Shown: piece after piece, positions 27,009 to 37,069 of the stretch
How the letters are laid out: every line of letters begins with the position of its first letter
Numbering within the stretch: the stretch's first letter is position 1
NCBI RefSeq assembly: GCF_029525575.1
Contig: NZ_JAPDIA010000009.1
Location: forward strand, 1,154,964 to 1,218,963
Reading direction: 5' to 3'
Source of the DNA: Cohnella rhizosphaerae
GTDB taxonomy: Bacteria > Bacillota > Bacilli > Paenibacillales > Paenibacillaceae
DNA: 64,000 bases
Translations under genes and position numbers: made by a program
Notes under the pieces: model-generated
Told to the model about the DNA's origin: nothing
The model's input: the letters and a program-made list of their open reading frames with translations, nothing else
Database searches by the model: none

Positions 27009-27787
27009 ATGGCCGAAAACCAAAGCGCACAACGCAGTGACGAATGGATGCCGCTCACGGATCATCTGGGCGAATTGCGCAAACGGATTATTTTTTGCTT
27101 AATCGTATTCGTTATCGGCCTTATCGGGGGGCATGTTCGGTTCTCAGCCTGTATTCGATTATTTGGTGGAAGCGGCGCCGTCGAAGAACTTGAATCTGCA
27201 CGCGTTTTCACCTTGGGATGCCATCGGTCTTTATATGAAATTTGCTTTTTTTAATCTCATTCGTCGCAGCGATTCCATTCGCCATGTTCCAGCTGTGGTT
27301 ATTCGCGAAACCGGCGTTAGGGGAAAAAGAGCGGATGGCGACGCTCTTATTCGTTCCTTGGGCGCTTGTCATGTTTCTCGTCGGCTTGGCTTTCTCTTAT
27401 TTTGTCGTTTTTCCGATGGCATTCGTGTTCACGGAGAAGGTTACGATCAATTTGGGGCTTGAGCAGACATACGGGGCGTCGCAATATTTTTCGTTCTTGA
27501 TCAACCTATTGCTGCCGATCTCTCTGTTGTTCGAACTTCCGCTCGTCATTTTATTCTTGAGCCGTATCGGTATTCTAAGCCCTGCACTGCTTGTGAGGAT
27601 AAGGAAAATTGCTTGGCTTATTTTGATCGCGATCGGCGTAATGGTTACGCCGCCGGACGTTGTATCGGATTTACTCGTCGCACTACCGCTCGTGCTGCTA
27701 TATGAAGTCAGCGTATTCTTGTCCAAGCTTGCCTTTGGAAGAAGACAACGGACATTGGAGCGCCGAGAGGCGTTGCATGAAGCGTAA
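27009..27787 (+). CDS. tatC: Twin-arginine translocase subunit TatC (two frame breaks)
   Basis: From ATG 27009 the protein opens with WMPLTDHLGELRKRIIFCLI, the TatC cytoplasmic N-terminus that recognises the RR signal. The frame breaks at G6 27126-27131 and T7 27246-27252. Dropping one base at each joins the piece with FGSQPVFDYLVEAAPSKNLN and the piece with KPALGEKERMATLLFVPWAL, FVFTEKVTINLGLEQTYGAS and PPDVVSDLLVALPLVLLYEV, typical TatC membrane segments. The restored length is 258 residues, as usual. If the breaks were real the protein would be dead, leaving tatA useless, so errors are more likely. A strong terminator follows. Confidence 0.85.
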
Positions 27788-27806
27788 TCCGTTTTTTGGC
27801 GACTGG

Positions 27807-27849
27807 GTTTTGAACTTCAATGTCATGTTGAAGTTCAAGGCTTTTTTTT
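27807..27849 (+). terminator. Intrinsic terminator of tatAC
   Basis: A perfect 11-bp stem (TTGAACTTCAA with TTGAAGTTCAA, 27810-27838) is followed by GGC and eight T. Confidence 0.9.
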
Positions 27850-27994
27850 ATATCAACCCGGAATGAGCGCAAAAGTGAATCGCCGGATAAATGAACCATC
27901 GGCGAGCAAAGTCAGTTTTGTGCAAACGCTGTGTCGCAAACGCCGTCCGGATGCCCGAAGAAAGCCCTGCCTTACGCCTCATAAACAATAAACT

Positions 27995-28036
27995 CTGCAA
28001 AGACGTTGCCTTGTTTTCACAGTAGGATAAGACTAA
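27995..28036 (+). promoter_or_regulatory. Promoter-like element of the dehydrogenase-rhamnosidase operon
   Basis: This is the second copy of the 42-base element described at 26600: CTGCAAAGACG, a 14-base spacer, CAGTA-n-GATA-nn-ACTAA, ending 42 bases before the ATG at 28079. The stretch between the tatC terminator and this element (27850-27994) has no gene; it contains GCGCAAAAGTG near 27866, a partial match to the repeat at 23235. Confidence 0.6.
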
Positions 28037-28078
28037 TCGAAAGGCTATTCATCGAAATGGAAGCAGGGAGGAACAGCA

Positions 28079-29087
28079 ATGAAAGCGTTGCAAATCGTCG
28101 GTGCCGGGCAATTCCGAATCGTGGATGCGGAAATGCCCAATATTCAGGATCATCAGGTGCTGGTAGAAATCCAAATGGTGTCGACTTGCCCGCGCTGGGA
28201 CATGAACATGATGGCCGGGCGAGATATGTTCAATTATGACGAAGCTCCGGAATATCCGCTGCCGATCGGTTTTCCGGGGCATGAGATGGCGGGCGTCGTC
28301 AAAGCCGTGGGGCCAGGCGTATACCGCTTCGCCGTTGGAGATCGCGTCGCGGCCCTGGAGCATATCGTCCCCAAAGGAGCCTATGCACAGTTCGCCGCTT
28401 ACCGCGAAGAAGAGCTGATCAAGCTTCCCGACAGCATAACGCTTAAGCAGGCGGTGTCGTTCGAGCTGTTGAAATGCGTGGTCATCGGGTTAATGCAGCT
28501 CGGCGATCTCAGAGGAAAGTCGCTGCTGGTGTCGGGTCTCGGACCTGCCGGCATTCTGGCGGTACAGGTGGCTCGCTTGTGGGGAGCTTCCCGGGTCGTC
28601 GGTATCGATCTAAGCGAAAGCAGGATTCAATACGTTCGGAATCTGGGCATTGGTACGGTCATGCATGCGAACGAATTGCAGGATGTGCGTTTTGACCTCG
28701 GATACGACTGCGTGGGCGCGGCCTCTTCGATTCAAAATGTACTCTCTCATGTGAACGAGCATGTCGTCATCTTCGGGGTGCTGCGCGGAGACATTACTTA
28801 TCCTGAAAACTTGTGGGCGCGGGGTACCAAGCTGGAATCGTATAAATACAGGCCCGTAGGTCCGCGGGATCATCAACTACTAATCGATCTTGTCGTGAAC
28901 AAGGGGCTCAACACCGAATGCCTCCAAACCCATCACGCGTCTTTCGCGGATTATGGCCAAGCCGTTGAGCTGTTGAACCGGCAGGAAGCGATAAAAGTGT
29001 TCTTCTGTCCGCAGACCGATTTTCTATCGGCTGGCGATCATCCGGGACAATCCGCCGCGGCTTGCCGCCAAGGAAGAACCGGCATGA
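28079..29087 (+). CDS. MDR-family (alcohol dehydrogenase-like) oxidoreductase 1 (one frame break)
   Basis: The protein starts at ATG 28079 after GCAGGGAGG. It has the medium-chain dehydrogenase order: GroES-like domain with IGFPGHEMAGVVKAVGPGVY (the GHE zinc motif) and a Rossmann domain opening LLVSGLGPAGILAVQVARLW. As read, the frame runs on into the next gene. Dropping one T from the run 29020-29023 gives instead DFYRLAIIRDNPPRLAAKEE and a TGA at 29085-29087 that overlaps the next ATG, a typical operon junction. I therefore call two genes and not a 665-residue fusion. The substrate is probably a sugar or sugar-derived alcohol. Confidence 0.75.
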
Positions 29088-30076
29088 AGGGCAAGGGCGT
29101 AGTCTTTACCGGCAGATTAAAGGTCTCTTATCAGGATGTGGACATTCCCGAACCGCTAGCCGATGAAGTCGTTATCGATGTCGAGCATTCCTGGATCAGT
29201 ATCGGCACGGAATCGTCCTTTCTCCGGTGCGACCGAATCGCGGGCGAGACTCCTTACAGGGAAGGCGACCCTGAGCCTTTTCCCCAGATTAACGGCTATC
29301 AAAAGGTCGGCGTCATCGTAGCGGCAGGCGTTCAGGTGCAGGAATTCAAGCCGGGCGATCGGGTATTCGCGACCATGGGCCGCGTGAACGGCATGGCATT
29401 TCCGAGCGGCGGCCATGTCTCTCCGGCGGTTACCCACGTCAGCCAGGTATGGAAGCTTCCCCAAGACGTCAATGCGGAAGCCTACTCCGGGATGGTATTG
29501 ACTCAAGTCGGATACAACTGCGGATCGAGACCGGACATTCGTGCCGGAGCTTGCGCAGTCGTGATCGGGGACGGACTTGTCGGGCAATGGGCAGCCCATA
29601 CGCTGCTTCATAGAGGCGCGCGGGTGACGGTGCTTGGCAGGCACGATGAACGGTTAAACCTGCTGCCGGATCGGGTTGCCAAGGTCAATACTCGCATAAC
29701 GCGAGCCGCCGATGCGCTTCATGAGGACAGCGGAGCCATTGCCGTCGTTGTAGATACGGTTGGCTCGCTGGATTCGGTTAAGGCGCTTCAACCGCTGATG
29801 AAGCACAACAGTCACCTTGTATCCGCAGGCTTCCTGGGCAATGAAGGGATGATTGATATCCAATCGCTGCGTGCCCAAGAGATTACGCTGCATAGTCCTT
29901 CCGGCTGGGACCGGGAACGAATGGATGCCACGCTGCAGGGCATTACGGAAGGCTGGCTTCCGACAGAGCCGCTTATTACGCACCGGTACCCGGTGGAACG
30001 TGCCGAAGAAGCCTGGGCGCTTATTCTCGATCCGAGACAATCCTGTCTTGGCGTCGTGCTGAATTGGAAGTCGTAA
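29084..30076 (+). CDS. MDR-family oxidoreductase 2
   Basis: ATG 29084 lies 8 bases after AAGGAAG and overlaps the preceding stop once that gene's frame is restored. The 330 residues have a GroES-like part (VVIDVEHSWISIGTESSFLR, GYQKVGVIVAAGVQVQEFKP) and a Rossmann part (CAVVIGDGLVGQWAAHTLL, VVVDTVGSLDSVKALQPL). The usual catalytic Cys and GHE zinc ligands are replaced, so it may be a zinc-independent member. It sits between the first dehydrogenase and the GH78-like enzyme, so a role in oxidising the released sugar is plausible but unproven. Confidence 0.8.
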   Translation: MKGKGVVFTGRLKVSYQDVDIPEPLADEVVIDVEHSWISIGTESSFLRCDRIAGETPYREGDPEPFPQINGYQKVGVIVAAGVQVQEFKPGDRVFATMGRVNGMAFPSGGHVSPAVTHVSQVWKLPQDVNAEAYSGMVLTQVGYNCGSRPDIRAGACAVVIGDGLVGQWAAHTLLHRGARVTVLGRHDERLNLLPDRVAKVNTRITRAADALHEDSGAIAVVVDTVGSLDSVKALQPLMKHNSHLVSAGFLGNEGMIDIQSLRAQEITLHSPSGWDRERMDATLQGITEGWLPTEPLITHRYPVERAEEAWALILDPRQSCLGVVLNWKS

Positions 30077-30088
30077 CTATGCCGCCGC

Positions 30089-30156
30089 ACAGGAAGAGGG
30101 CTTGGAACCATACAGGAAGAGGGCTTGGAACCATACAGGAAAAGGGCTGGAACCAT
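30089..30156 (+). repeat. Three tandem copies of a 23-bp unit
   Basis: ACAGGAAGAGGGCTTGGAAC plus CAT is repeated exactly at 30089-30111 and 30112-30134, then with one substitution and one missing base at 30135-30156. It fills the gap between the second dehydrogenase and the rhamnosidase start. The repeats carry AGGAAG and may supply decoy ribosome sites. Confidence 0.85.
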
Positions 30157-30181
30157 ACGGGATGCGAGGAGGAAGCATAGG

Positions 30182-32557
30182 TTGAGCAAGAAAGCGAATC
30201 ATGCGCATTTCCGTTCAGCCAGACCCATTTGGCCGAAGGATCGAGAGCTGGACAGAAATCTGACCGCCGGGTTCAGGGGCGTGGCAGCCAAGCGCAAGGA
30301 CGACAGATTAACGCTCCACATCGCCGCATCGACCCTGTATCGCTGCTATTTGAACGGCCGGTTCGTTGGGCACGGTCCCGCCCGAGGACCCCATGGACAC
30401 TACCGGGTCGATGTATGGGACCTGAGCGAACATGCGAACGAGGGCGACAACATCATTGCTATAGAAGTCGCGGGCTACAATATCAACAGCTATTACGTAC
30501 TCGATCAGCCTTCTTTTGTGCAAGCGGAAGTTCGGGCCGGCACGGAGGTCCTTCTCGCTACGACGGCCGAGCGCGGATTTGAGGCGGCTCTGTTAAAGGA
30601 ACGCATTCAGAAGGTGCAGCGATTCAGCTTTCAGAGAACTTTTGTCGAGGCATACGCGCTCCAATCGGGTTTCGATCGCTGGCGCTCGGACATGAGCGCA
30701 CCATTCGATGCCGTCATCTGCGCGGAGACAAACGAAAAGCTGATGATTCCAAGAGATGTTCCCTTGGCTGCGTTCACCGTGCGCCATCCGATTGCGCTAT
30801 ACGCAAGAGGTGAAGTTGCCCGCCGCAAATCGCAAGGCGTATATTGGCGAGATCGATCTCTCACGGATATTGGACCTCTCCTGGGAGGTTATGAAATGGA
30901 ACAACTGGCCTTCATTCTGTCGGATGAGTTGACCGATCTGCCGGCTCATAGCCTTCGTATCATTCGGCAGCCGCTTGCGCAAGGCAGCTCGCTGAAGCTC
31001 AAGCCCAACGAGTTCGGGATTATGGATATGGGAATCAACAGGACCGGGTTCATCGGAAGCACTGTTCGATGCCGCATTCGTACATTGCTGTACATTACGT
31101 TCGACGAGGTGCTGCGGGAGGACGACGTTGATTTTTTGCGGTTCGGTTGCGTGAATGCCCTGCGATATGAGCTTGAGCCGGGAACCTACAGGCTGGAATC
31201 GTTCGAGCCGTATACGCTGCGTTATATGAAGTGGATCGCAGCCGAAGGGGCGTGCGAGGTATCCGAGGTTTATATGAGGGAGTACGCCAACGCCGCTGCC
31301 GGCAAAGCGCAGTTTGAATCCGGCGACGAACGGCTCAATGTGATATTCGAAGCAGGAAGGGAAACTTTCCGCCAGAACGTTGTCGATCTGTTCATGGATT
31401 GCCCGTCAAGGGAGCGGGCCGGATGGCTCTGCGACAGCTACTTCATGGGACGGGCGGCGTTCAGCCTGACAGGTCAGACGAAGGTGGAGCGAGCCTTCTT
31501 CGAGAATTACCTTTTGCCCGATGGCTTTCCGCATTTACCTGAAGGTATGCTCCCGATGTGCTACCCGGCGGACCATTACGATGGCGTGTTTATTCCGAAT
31601 TGGTCGCTATGGTTCGTGATCCAACTGGAGGAATATCTGGAACGGAGCGGAGACCGGCAGTTGATCGAAGCGATGCGGGCGAGAATCCTTGAATTATTCG
31701 ATTACTTCGAACGGTTCAAGAACGAAGACGGACTGCTGGAGCGTCTTGAAGGCTGGGTATTCCTGGAGTGGTCCAAGGCGAACGAATTCGTACAGGACGT
31801 CAATTATCCTAGCAATATGCTTTATGCCGCTTCGCTTGCCGCCGCTGGACGACTCTATCGTTTGCCGCATCTCCTGCAAGAGGCCGAGCGGGTGAATCAG
31901 GCTATTCGTGAGCAGTCCTTCAACGGAAGCTTTTTCATTGACCATGCAGTGAGAGAGGATGGCCGGTTAGTCCAAACTCCGAATAAGAGCGAGGTTTGTC
32001 AGTATTATGCGTTCTATTTCGGCACAGCCGATCCCGAGAGAGATCCCGAGCTGTGGCATACGCTGCTCACCGGGTTTGGGCCATCCAGGAAGCGGACGAA
32101 TGCCTATCCGGATGTTCACGAAGCGAATGCTTTTATCGGGAATTACTTACGCCTAGAATTGCTGGCCCGCTACGGATACGTACAGCAGTCGCTGGATGAA
32201 TCTGCGGATTACCTGCTGTATATGGCGGAACGAACCGGGACGCTCTGGGAGAATGACGGGGATTACGCCAGCTGCAATCACGGATTCGCTTCGCATGTCG
32301 TACACAGCCTGATACGCGATGTGCTAGGCGTCTATCAAATTGACCCGATCGCCAGAAGCATTACGCTAAGATTGAACGATCTGGAAATTTCATGCTGTAA
32401 GGGGGTGCTGCCGTTAGAGGGCGGAGCGATCCGCGTAGCGTGGACCAAGGCAAGCGGGCGCGTGGAATATCGGATTGACGCTCCTCCGGGCTACAAGGTG
32501 AAAGTCGAGAATCGGACTGGTTTACCGCTGCATAGCAGGATGGATGAGACAATTTGA
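30182..32557 (+). CDS. GH78-like alpha-L-rhamnosidase
   Basis: I choose TTG 30182 because GAGGAGGA ends eight bases upstream. The 791-residue protein has an N-terminal beta-sandwich (STLYRCYLNGRFVGHGPARG), a linker, and the (alpha/alpha)6 barrel with VDLFMDCPSRERAGWLCDSY, the GH78 signature around the catalytic acid. A second conserved block is RLEGWVFLEWSKANEF. The end is a small beta-sandwich. There is no signal peptide, so it should act in the cytoplasm on oligosaccharides brought in by the ABC importer encoded downstream. The DCPSRER block makes the family assignment firm; rhamnose specificity is by family. Confidence 0.85.
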   Translation: MSKKANHAHFRSARPIWPKDRELDRNLTAGFRGVAAKRKDDRLTLHIAASTLYRCYLNGRFVGHGPARGPHGHYRVDVWDLSEHANEGDNIIAIEVAGYNINSYYVLDQPSFVQAEVRAGTEVLLATTAERGFEAALLKERIQKVQRFSFQRTFVEAYALQSGFDRWRSDMSAPFDAVICAETNEKLMIPRDVPLAAFTVRHPIALYARGEVARRKSQGVYWRDRSLTDIGPLLGGYEMEQLAFILSDELTDLPAHSLRIIRQPLAQGSSLKLKPNEFGIMDMGINRTGFIGSTVRCRIRTLLYITFDEVLREDDVDFLRFGCVNALRYELEPGTYRLESFEPYTLRYMKWIAAEGACEVSEVYMREYANAAAGKAQFESGDERLNVIFEAGRETFRQNVVDLFMDCPSRERAGWLCDSYFMGRAAFSLTGQTKVERAFFENYLLPDGFPHLPEGMLPMCYPADHYDGVFIPNWSLWFVIQLEEYLERSGDRQLIEAMRARILELFDYFERFKNEDGLLERLEGWVFLEWSKANEFVQDVNYPSNMLYAASLAAAGRLYRLPHLLQEAERVNQAIREQSFNGSFFIDHAVREDGRLVQTPNKSEVCQYYAFYFGTADPERDPELWHTLLTGFGPSRKRTNAYPDVHEANAFIGNYLRLELLARYGYVQQSLDESADYLLYMAERTGTLWENDGDYASCNHGFASHVVHSLIRDVLGVYQIDPIARSITLRLNDLEISCCKGVLPLEGGAIRVAWTKASGRVEYRIDAPPGYKVKVENRTGLPLHSRMDETI

Positions 32558-32585
32558 ATCGATACATCCAAGGAGGAATGATTAA

Positions 32586-34572
32586 ATGTCGAATAACGAC
32601 CGGCCTTCTATTGATGAATTGAATAGCGCTTCGGAGCCGCTTAGCAGATTAGACAAAGCGCTCATGTCGCCCATCAGCCGCAGGAAAATGATGACGGTGC
32701 TGGGATTGACCGGGCTCTCCTTGATGACAGGCGCCAAGCTTTCTTACGCTAGCTCTACAGCGCTTACGACGAACTTGAAGCTCAAGAAGACAGACCCGCT
32801 GGACGTCACCGATGTCAACGCGAACTTCGACCTCATTGATCAGGAATTCGGCCGCCGTGCCGTTACGCCGGATTTCTACAAGGTCGATACCGACCCGGAC
32901 GACACCTTGGCCGTTCAAGCCGCATTCGACTCCGGTCATACAGTCCTCTTTACGCGGAACTACTACGTCAAATCGGTAGAGATGAAAGGCGACACGCAGA
33001 CGATTAACTTTAACGGGTATTGGCTAATCGGAGTCTCAGGAAGCGGAGACTCCGCGTCAGACAAGGATGCGATACTGAAAATTACAGGCATCTACCTGGA
33101 GCTGTACGATATTAAAATCAATGGACAATTCAACCGCAATTACCGTGCAGCGATCCATTGGTATTCGCGTCCCAATTTCCCCCAAGCCGGCTACATTAAT
33201 ATTTACGGCATGTACATCAGAGATATCCTCGTAGGCATTCAGTACGGGGCATGGCTGGATGATCCGAGTCCCCACGATGCGCCGCAGAGCGAGAATTATT
33301 TGTACGGCTTTCGCTGCCGGAGCCTGCAGAACTGCATCATCAGCAATCAGCCGAACGGATTCCTCAAGATATCCGGAAGCACGATCGATTGTCATCAGAG
33401 GGAATGGATATTTCAAGCGGGCAACCCGTTCAGCATTCCGGATTCAACCCTCATTACTTGCAAGATCGGCCAGATCTCCGTTGAAGACAGCGAACTGTTA
33501 AAGGTCGAATACTTGGAGGGATGCGGGCTTCTGGGCCGCAACCTCGTCGTATCGAACTGCGTCATGGAAATGCCCTGCACATGGGTAAAAGCCGAGGGAG
33601 ACGTGACGCTTGATGTCGTTCACGGCGGATTTATGGGCGGCAACTCCGGATTGCCCATGTTCCAGGTTGTGCCGGGATCGACGGGCTCTCTAAGAATTCA
33701 GAATGTTCGGATGTCTCGCAGCGCCGGAGTAGGAGACTACTTGACGAATTACATCATATCCGGACTGGGGAACGCTCCGAATTACCATGTCAGCATCGCG
33801 CGCTGCGATTTAGGCGAATGGGCGCCTTACTACATTGCTTTATCAAAGGAAAGAAGCCGCGTATTCGTTCAGGATACCCACTTCACCTATACGGCGGGAG
33901 GCTCTATGCAGAGCCAAACGATCCACGACAAGAAGGATTATGTCAATTTGATTGCCTCTGTCGATACGACCGGCGAGAATATGGCGACAAGCGCCAACAC
34001 GGCGAATAAATCCGGCTGGGCATGGACGAATGTGTATGGCGCGGGGGGTCGTCTATTTCCGTAAGACCACCTCGAATATTCCGCCCGGCTATGCGAGCGC
34101 CATTGAGGTCGTTGCGACAGGCGAATCGTTTATTACTTCTCAGCCCTTCGCGGTAACCCCGAATTCGCTGGCCGTATTCCGGATGAAGGCCAAAAGGATA
34201 GGCGGCGGCGGTCATGCCGGGATCAAGCTTCTCTGGTTCAAGGCGAACGGCACGGCTTCGGCTACGACGGAAACCTATTTATTCGGGACTGTGGACATCG
34301 ACGTCAACTGGACGGATCTGATGGTGACGGCGGCCATTCCGGGCGATGCCGCTTACGCCAAAATCAAGTTGACCGCCGAGGTCGGCTCCCTTTTCGCAAC
34401 CGGTATGGCGTTCAGCACGGCGGTCGACAGCAATTATCGCAACTCTTTCATTAATGAACTGAATCGGTCGCTGGACGTGGCCGGCGAGGGCTTTATTCTG
34501 AAGGCGCCAAACGGCACGCGCTATAAAGTCACGGTAGATAATAGCGGGACGCTCGCAGCCGCCCCTTATTAA
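32586..34572 (+). CDS. Tat-exported right-handed beta-helix (pectate lyase/GH28-like) protein (one frame break)
   Basis: ATG 32586 follows AAGGAGG. Residues 28-50 are a twin-arginine signal: SPISRRKMMTVLG then a hydrophobic stretch to SYASS. A pectate-lyase-like opening follows (DPDDTLAVQAAFDSGHTVLF, then NYYVKSVEMKG), and the body is rich in parallel beta-helix-like turns (NIYGMYIRDILVGIQYG). The G6 run 34043-34048 breaks the frame; with five G the chain goes on GAGG-VVYFRKTTSNI and through a C-terminal beta domain (661 residues). It should leave the cell folded through TatAC. It may cleave a pectin-like chain, but no catalytic residues could be placed. Confidence 0.75.
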
Positions 34573-34604
34573 CCATTTCAACAGATACGCGGGAGGGTCT
34601 AAAG

Positions 34605-36072
34605 ATGAACAAAAGAACGGCTGGTCTTTCGTTGTTACTGTGTACGGCACTCATGGCTGCAGGATGCGCCAATACCGCCAATACGAAGGAAACGCAGAAC
34701 GCGAGTAACGCTTCTGGCACGCAGGCCCCGGCAGCGAGCGGGCAGGCTTCCTCGGAAGCGGTCAATTATGAGAATGGACTTCCAAAAAAACGAAAAAGTG
34801 ACATTAAAGGTCGGCTTGCTCGAATCCGGCTATGGAAGAGAGTGGTTCGACCTTGCCGTCAAGCGCTTCACGGAAAAGTATCCGAACGTGCAATTCGATA
34901 TTACGGCTTCGCCGAAAATCGGCGACCTCATCTCGACCAAGGCTTCGGCAGGCAACGATAACGATATGTTCGATTTGTTCTACGGAGCCACCTGGACGGA
35001 ATATGTAAACGCCAACAAGCTGGAGCCCGTAACGGATATTTTCGAGATGTCGCCGGACGACGCGCCGGGCCGGAAGCTGAACGATTTAATTGTCCCGGGC
35101 TTCAACGATCCCGAGAAGTATTATAAAGACAATGCCTGGGTGTTCCCGATCGCAAACTACGTAGGAGGCATGTTCTTCGATCAGAAGCTGTTCGACGAGA
35201 ACGGCTGGAACAAAAACCCCAAGACCTATGACGAATTTATCCAGCTTTGCGAAGCGATCCAGAGCAAGGGCATCGATCCGATCGTATATGCGGGCTTATA
35301 CAATTACGCGCAGTTCGCCTTTGATACGAAGATATTCGAGATTGCCGACGAGCGAGGCAATAAACAATTTCGCAACGATTTCGAGTATTATAACGGTCCG
35401 CAGTATACGTCGCCGGAGAGCATCGAAGTGTACAAGCGGCTGCACGATATGGGGAAGAAGGGGTATATCAGCAAGAAAAGCGTAGGCATGAATCATACGC
35501 AGTCGCAAATGCTCGTCCTTCAGCATAAAGCGGCGATGGTGCCTTCAGGCGACTGGATCGAGAACGAGATGAAGGAAACCGCTCCCGACGGCTTCCAATG
35601 GGGCTATATGGCGGTTCCTTTCACGAACAATCCGAACGGCCCCATCTATGTGACGAACGGATTGAGCTATTCCTTTGAGATATGGGCGGCCAAGCCTGAC
35701 TTGAACAAGAAATGGGCCAAACAGTTCCTCCTCTCGCTCATGTCGAATGAGATCCAGCAGGTATTGGTCGAGAAGGGCGGCGCGCTTCCGCTCCGCAAGG
35801 ATTACCTGGATGACCAGACGCGGGCGGATCAGATGAAGCCGCTGCAGAAATCGATCGCCACGTACCTGAAGGATAACCCGGTCGTACTCGAACTGAAAAA
35901 TCGCAAGATCGAACTCACGGATCCCGATAATATGGCGTCGCTCAAGGTCATCGTGGACAATATGGCGCTCGTGTTGACGGGACAGGAAGATCCGGAACCG
36001 ATCCTGGAGGACGCGGAGAAGCTGCTGCAGAACGCCATTGCCAAAGACAAAAAGGCCCAGAACAAAGCGTAA
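34605..36072 (+). CDS. Carbohydrate ABC transporter substrate-binding lipoprotein (one frame break)
   Basis: ATG 34605 follows CGGGAGGG. A lipoprotein signal ends LMAAGC at residue ~23. The mature part matches family 1 sugar-binding proteins: EKVTLKVGLLESGYGREWFD, FTEKYPNVQFDI, WVFPIANYVGGMFFDQKLFD and KAAMVPSGDWIENEM. The A7 run 34784-34790 breaks the frame just before the mature domain; with six A the protein has 488 residues. The two permease genes follow directly; no ATPase gene is present, which is usual where a shared MsmX-type ATPase serves several importers. The substrate is probably the oligosaccharide that the neighbouring GH78 enzyme cleaves. Confidence 0.85.
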
Positions 36073-36093
36073 GCGGATTACTTGGCGGTCGAG

Positions 36094-36114
36094 AGGCAGT
36101 CATCCGGACTGCCT
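36094..36114 (+). terminator. Hairpin between binding protein and permease genes
   Basis: AGGCAGTC and GACTGCCT form a perfect 8-bp stem around a 5-base loop, followed by only TTC. It probably lowers permease expression relative to the binding protein instead of ending the operon. Confidence 0.65.
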
Positions 36115-36147
36115 TTCAATCGTGATATTCGGGGGGAGAAAACCACT

Positions 36148-37056
36148 ATGCCTATGTTAAAAAACGCACGGCTTCAAAAATCGATTTTTCTCTTCATTGT
36201 CGTAGCTCCGGCGTTTGCGGCCTATGTTCTATTCACGCTCTATCCGAATGCCCTCTCCATCTACTATTCCTTCCTGGAATGGGACGGCATAGGCGCCAAA
36301 ACATTCGTAGGATGGGACAATTATATCCGGCTGTTTCATGATCCTTTCATTTTGCGGGCCTTAGGGCACAATCTGATTCTGCTCGTTACGGTCATTCCAA
36401 TTACGCTTATCATCTCGTTGGTATTGGCCGATCTTCTCATAAACCGGGCATTTGCGGAAAATTCGTTCTACAAGGTACTCTATTTTTTTCCGAACGTTTT
36501 GTCCCTGGTCGTCATTGCGCTCGTCTGGTCATTTATTTATGACGGCACATTCGGTTTGCTGAACGGAATTCTTCGCGCGCTCGGCCTGGGGGGAGAACAT
36601 AATTGGCTTGGCAGCAAAGGAACGGCGCTGCTCTCCATGATTCCGCTATACGTGTGGTGTTATGCAGGTTTCTACGTCGTCATATTCATGAACGCCATGC
36701 GAGGCATCCCGAAGTCTCTGTATGAATCCGCCACTTTGGACGGTATTACGCATATGCAGCGTTTTTCGAAGATTACACTTCCTCTGTTATCCGGCGTCAT
36801 TCGCGTCGGGGTCATTTTCCTGATGCTGTCCGTGATCAAAGGCTTTGAATATATGTTTATTATGACGCAAGGCGGTCCAGGCGGCGCGACGGATGTCATC
36901 TCCCTGTATATGTTCAACTTTGCCTTTGGCAGCCTGAATCTCGGCCAGCATATTTACGGTTATGCATCCACGATCGGTATGATGATCTTTGTGTTGCTCG
37001 TCGGTTTAAAGCTGATATTGGACAAATTCTTCGCCAAAGACAGCATCGAATACTGA
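36148..37056 (+). CDS. Sugar ABC transporter permease (MalF/UgpA type)
   Basis: ATG 36148 is chosen because GGGGGGAGAAAA lies just upstream. The 302-residue protein has six hydrophobic segments, starting FLFIVVAPAFAAYVLFTLYP, and the EAA loop ESATLDGITHMQRFSKITLP, which docks the ATPase. It pairs with the next permease to form the membrane channel for the binding protein encoded just upstream. Confidence 0.9.
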   Translation: MPMLKNARLQKSIFLFIVVAPAFAAYVLFTLYPNALSIYYSFLEWDGIGAKTFVGWDNYIRLFHDPFILRALGHNLILLVTVIPITLIISLVLADLLINRAFAENSFYKVLYFFPNVLSLVVIALVWSFIYDGTFGLLNGILRALGLGGEHNWLGSKGTALLSMIPLYVWCYAGFYVVIFMNAMRGIPKSLYESATLDGITHMQRFSKITLPLLSGVIRVGVIFLMLSVIKGFEYMFIMTQGGPGGATDVISLYMFNFAFGSLNLGQHIYGYASTIGMMIFVLLVGLKLILDKFFAKDSIEY

Positions 37057-37069
37057 AAGGAGGGGTTCC

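Noticed and set aside
27921..27935. A cre-like site upstream of the dehydrogenase operon
   Set aside because: Only about 13 of 15 positions match, including a mismatch at a fixed C, and it lies far from the likely promoter.
28079..30076. One 665-residue fusion of two dehydrogenases
   Set aside because: Removal of a single T gives two normal-length genes with an ATGA overlap, which explains the data better.
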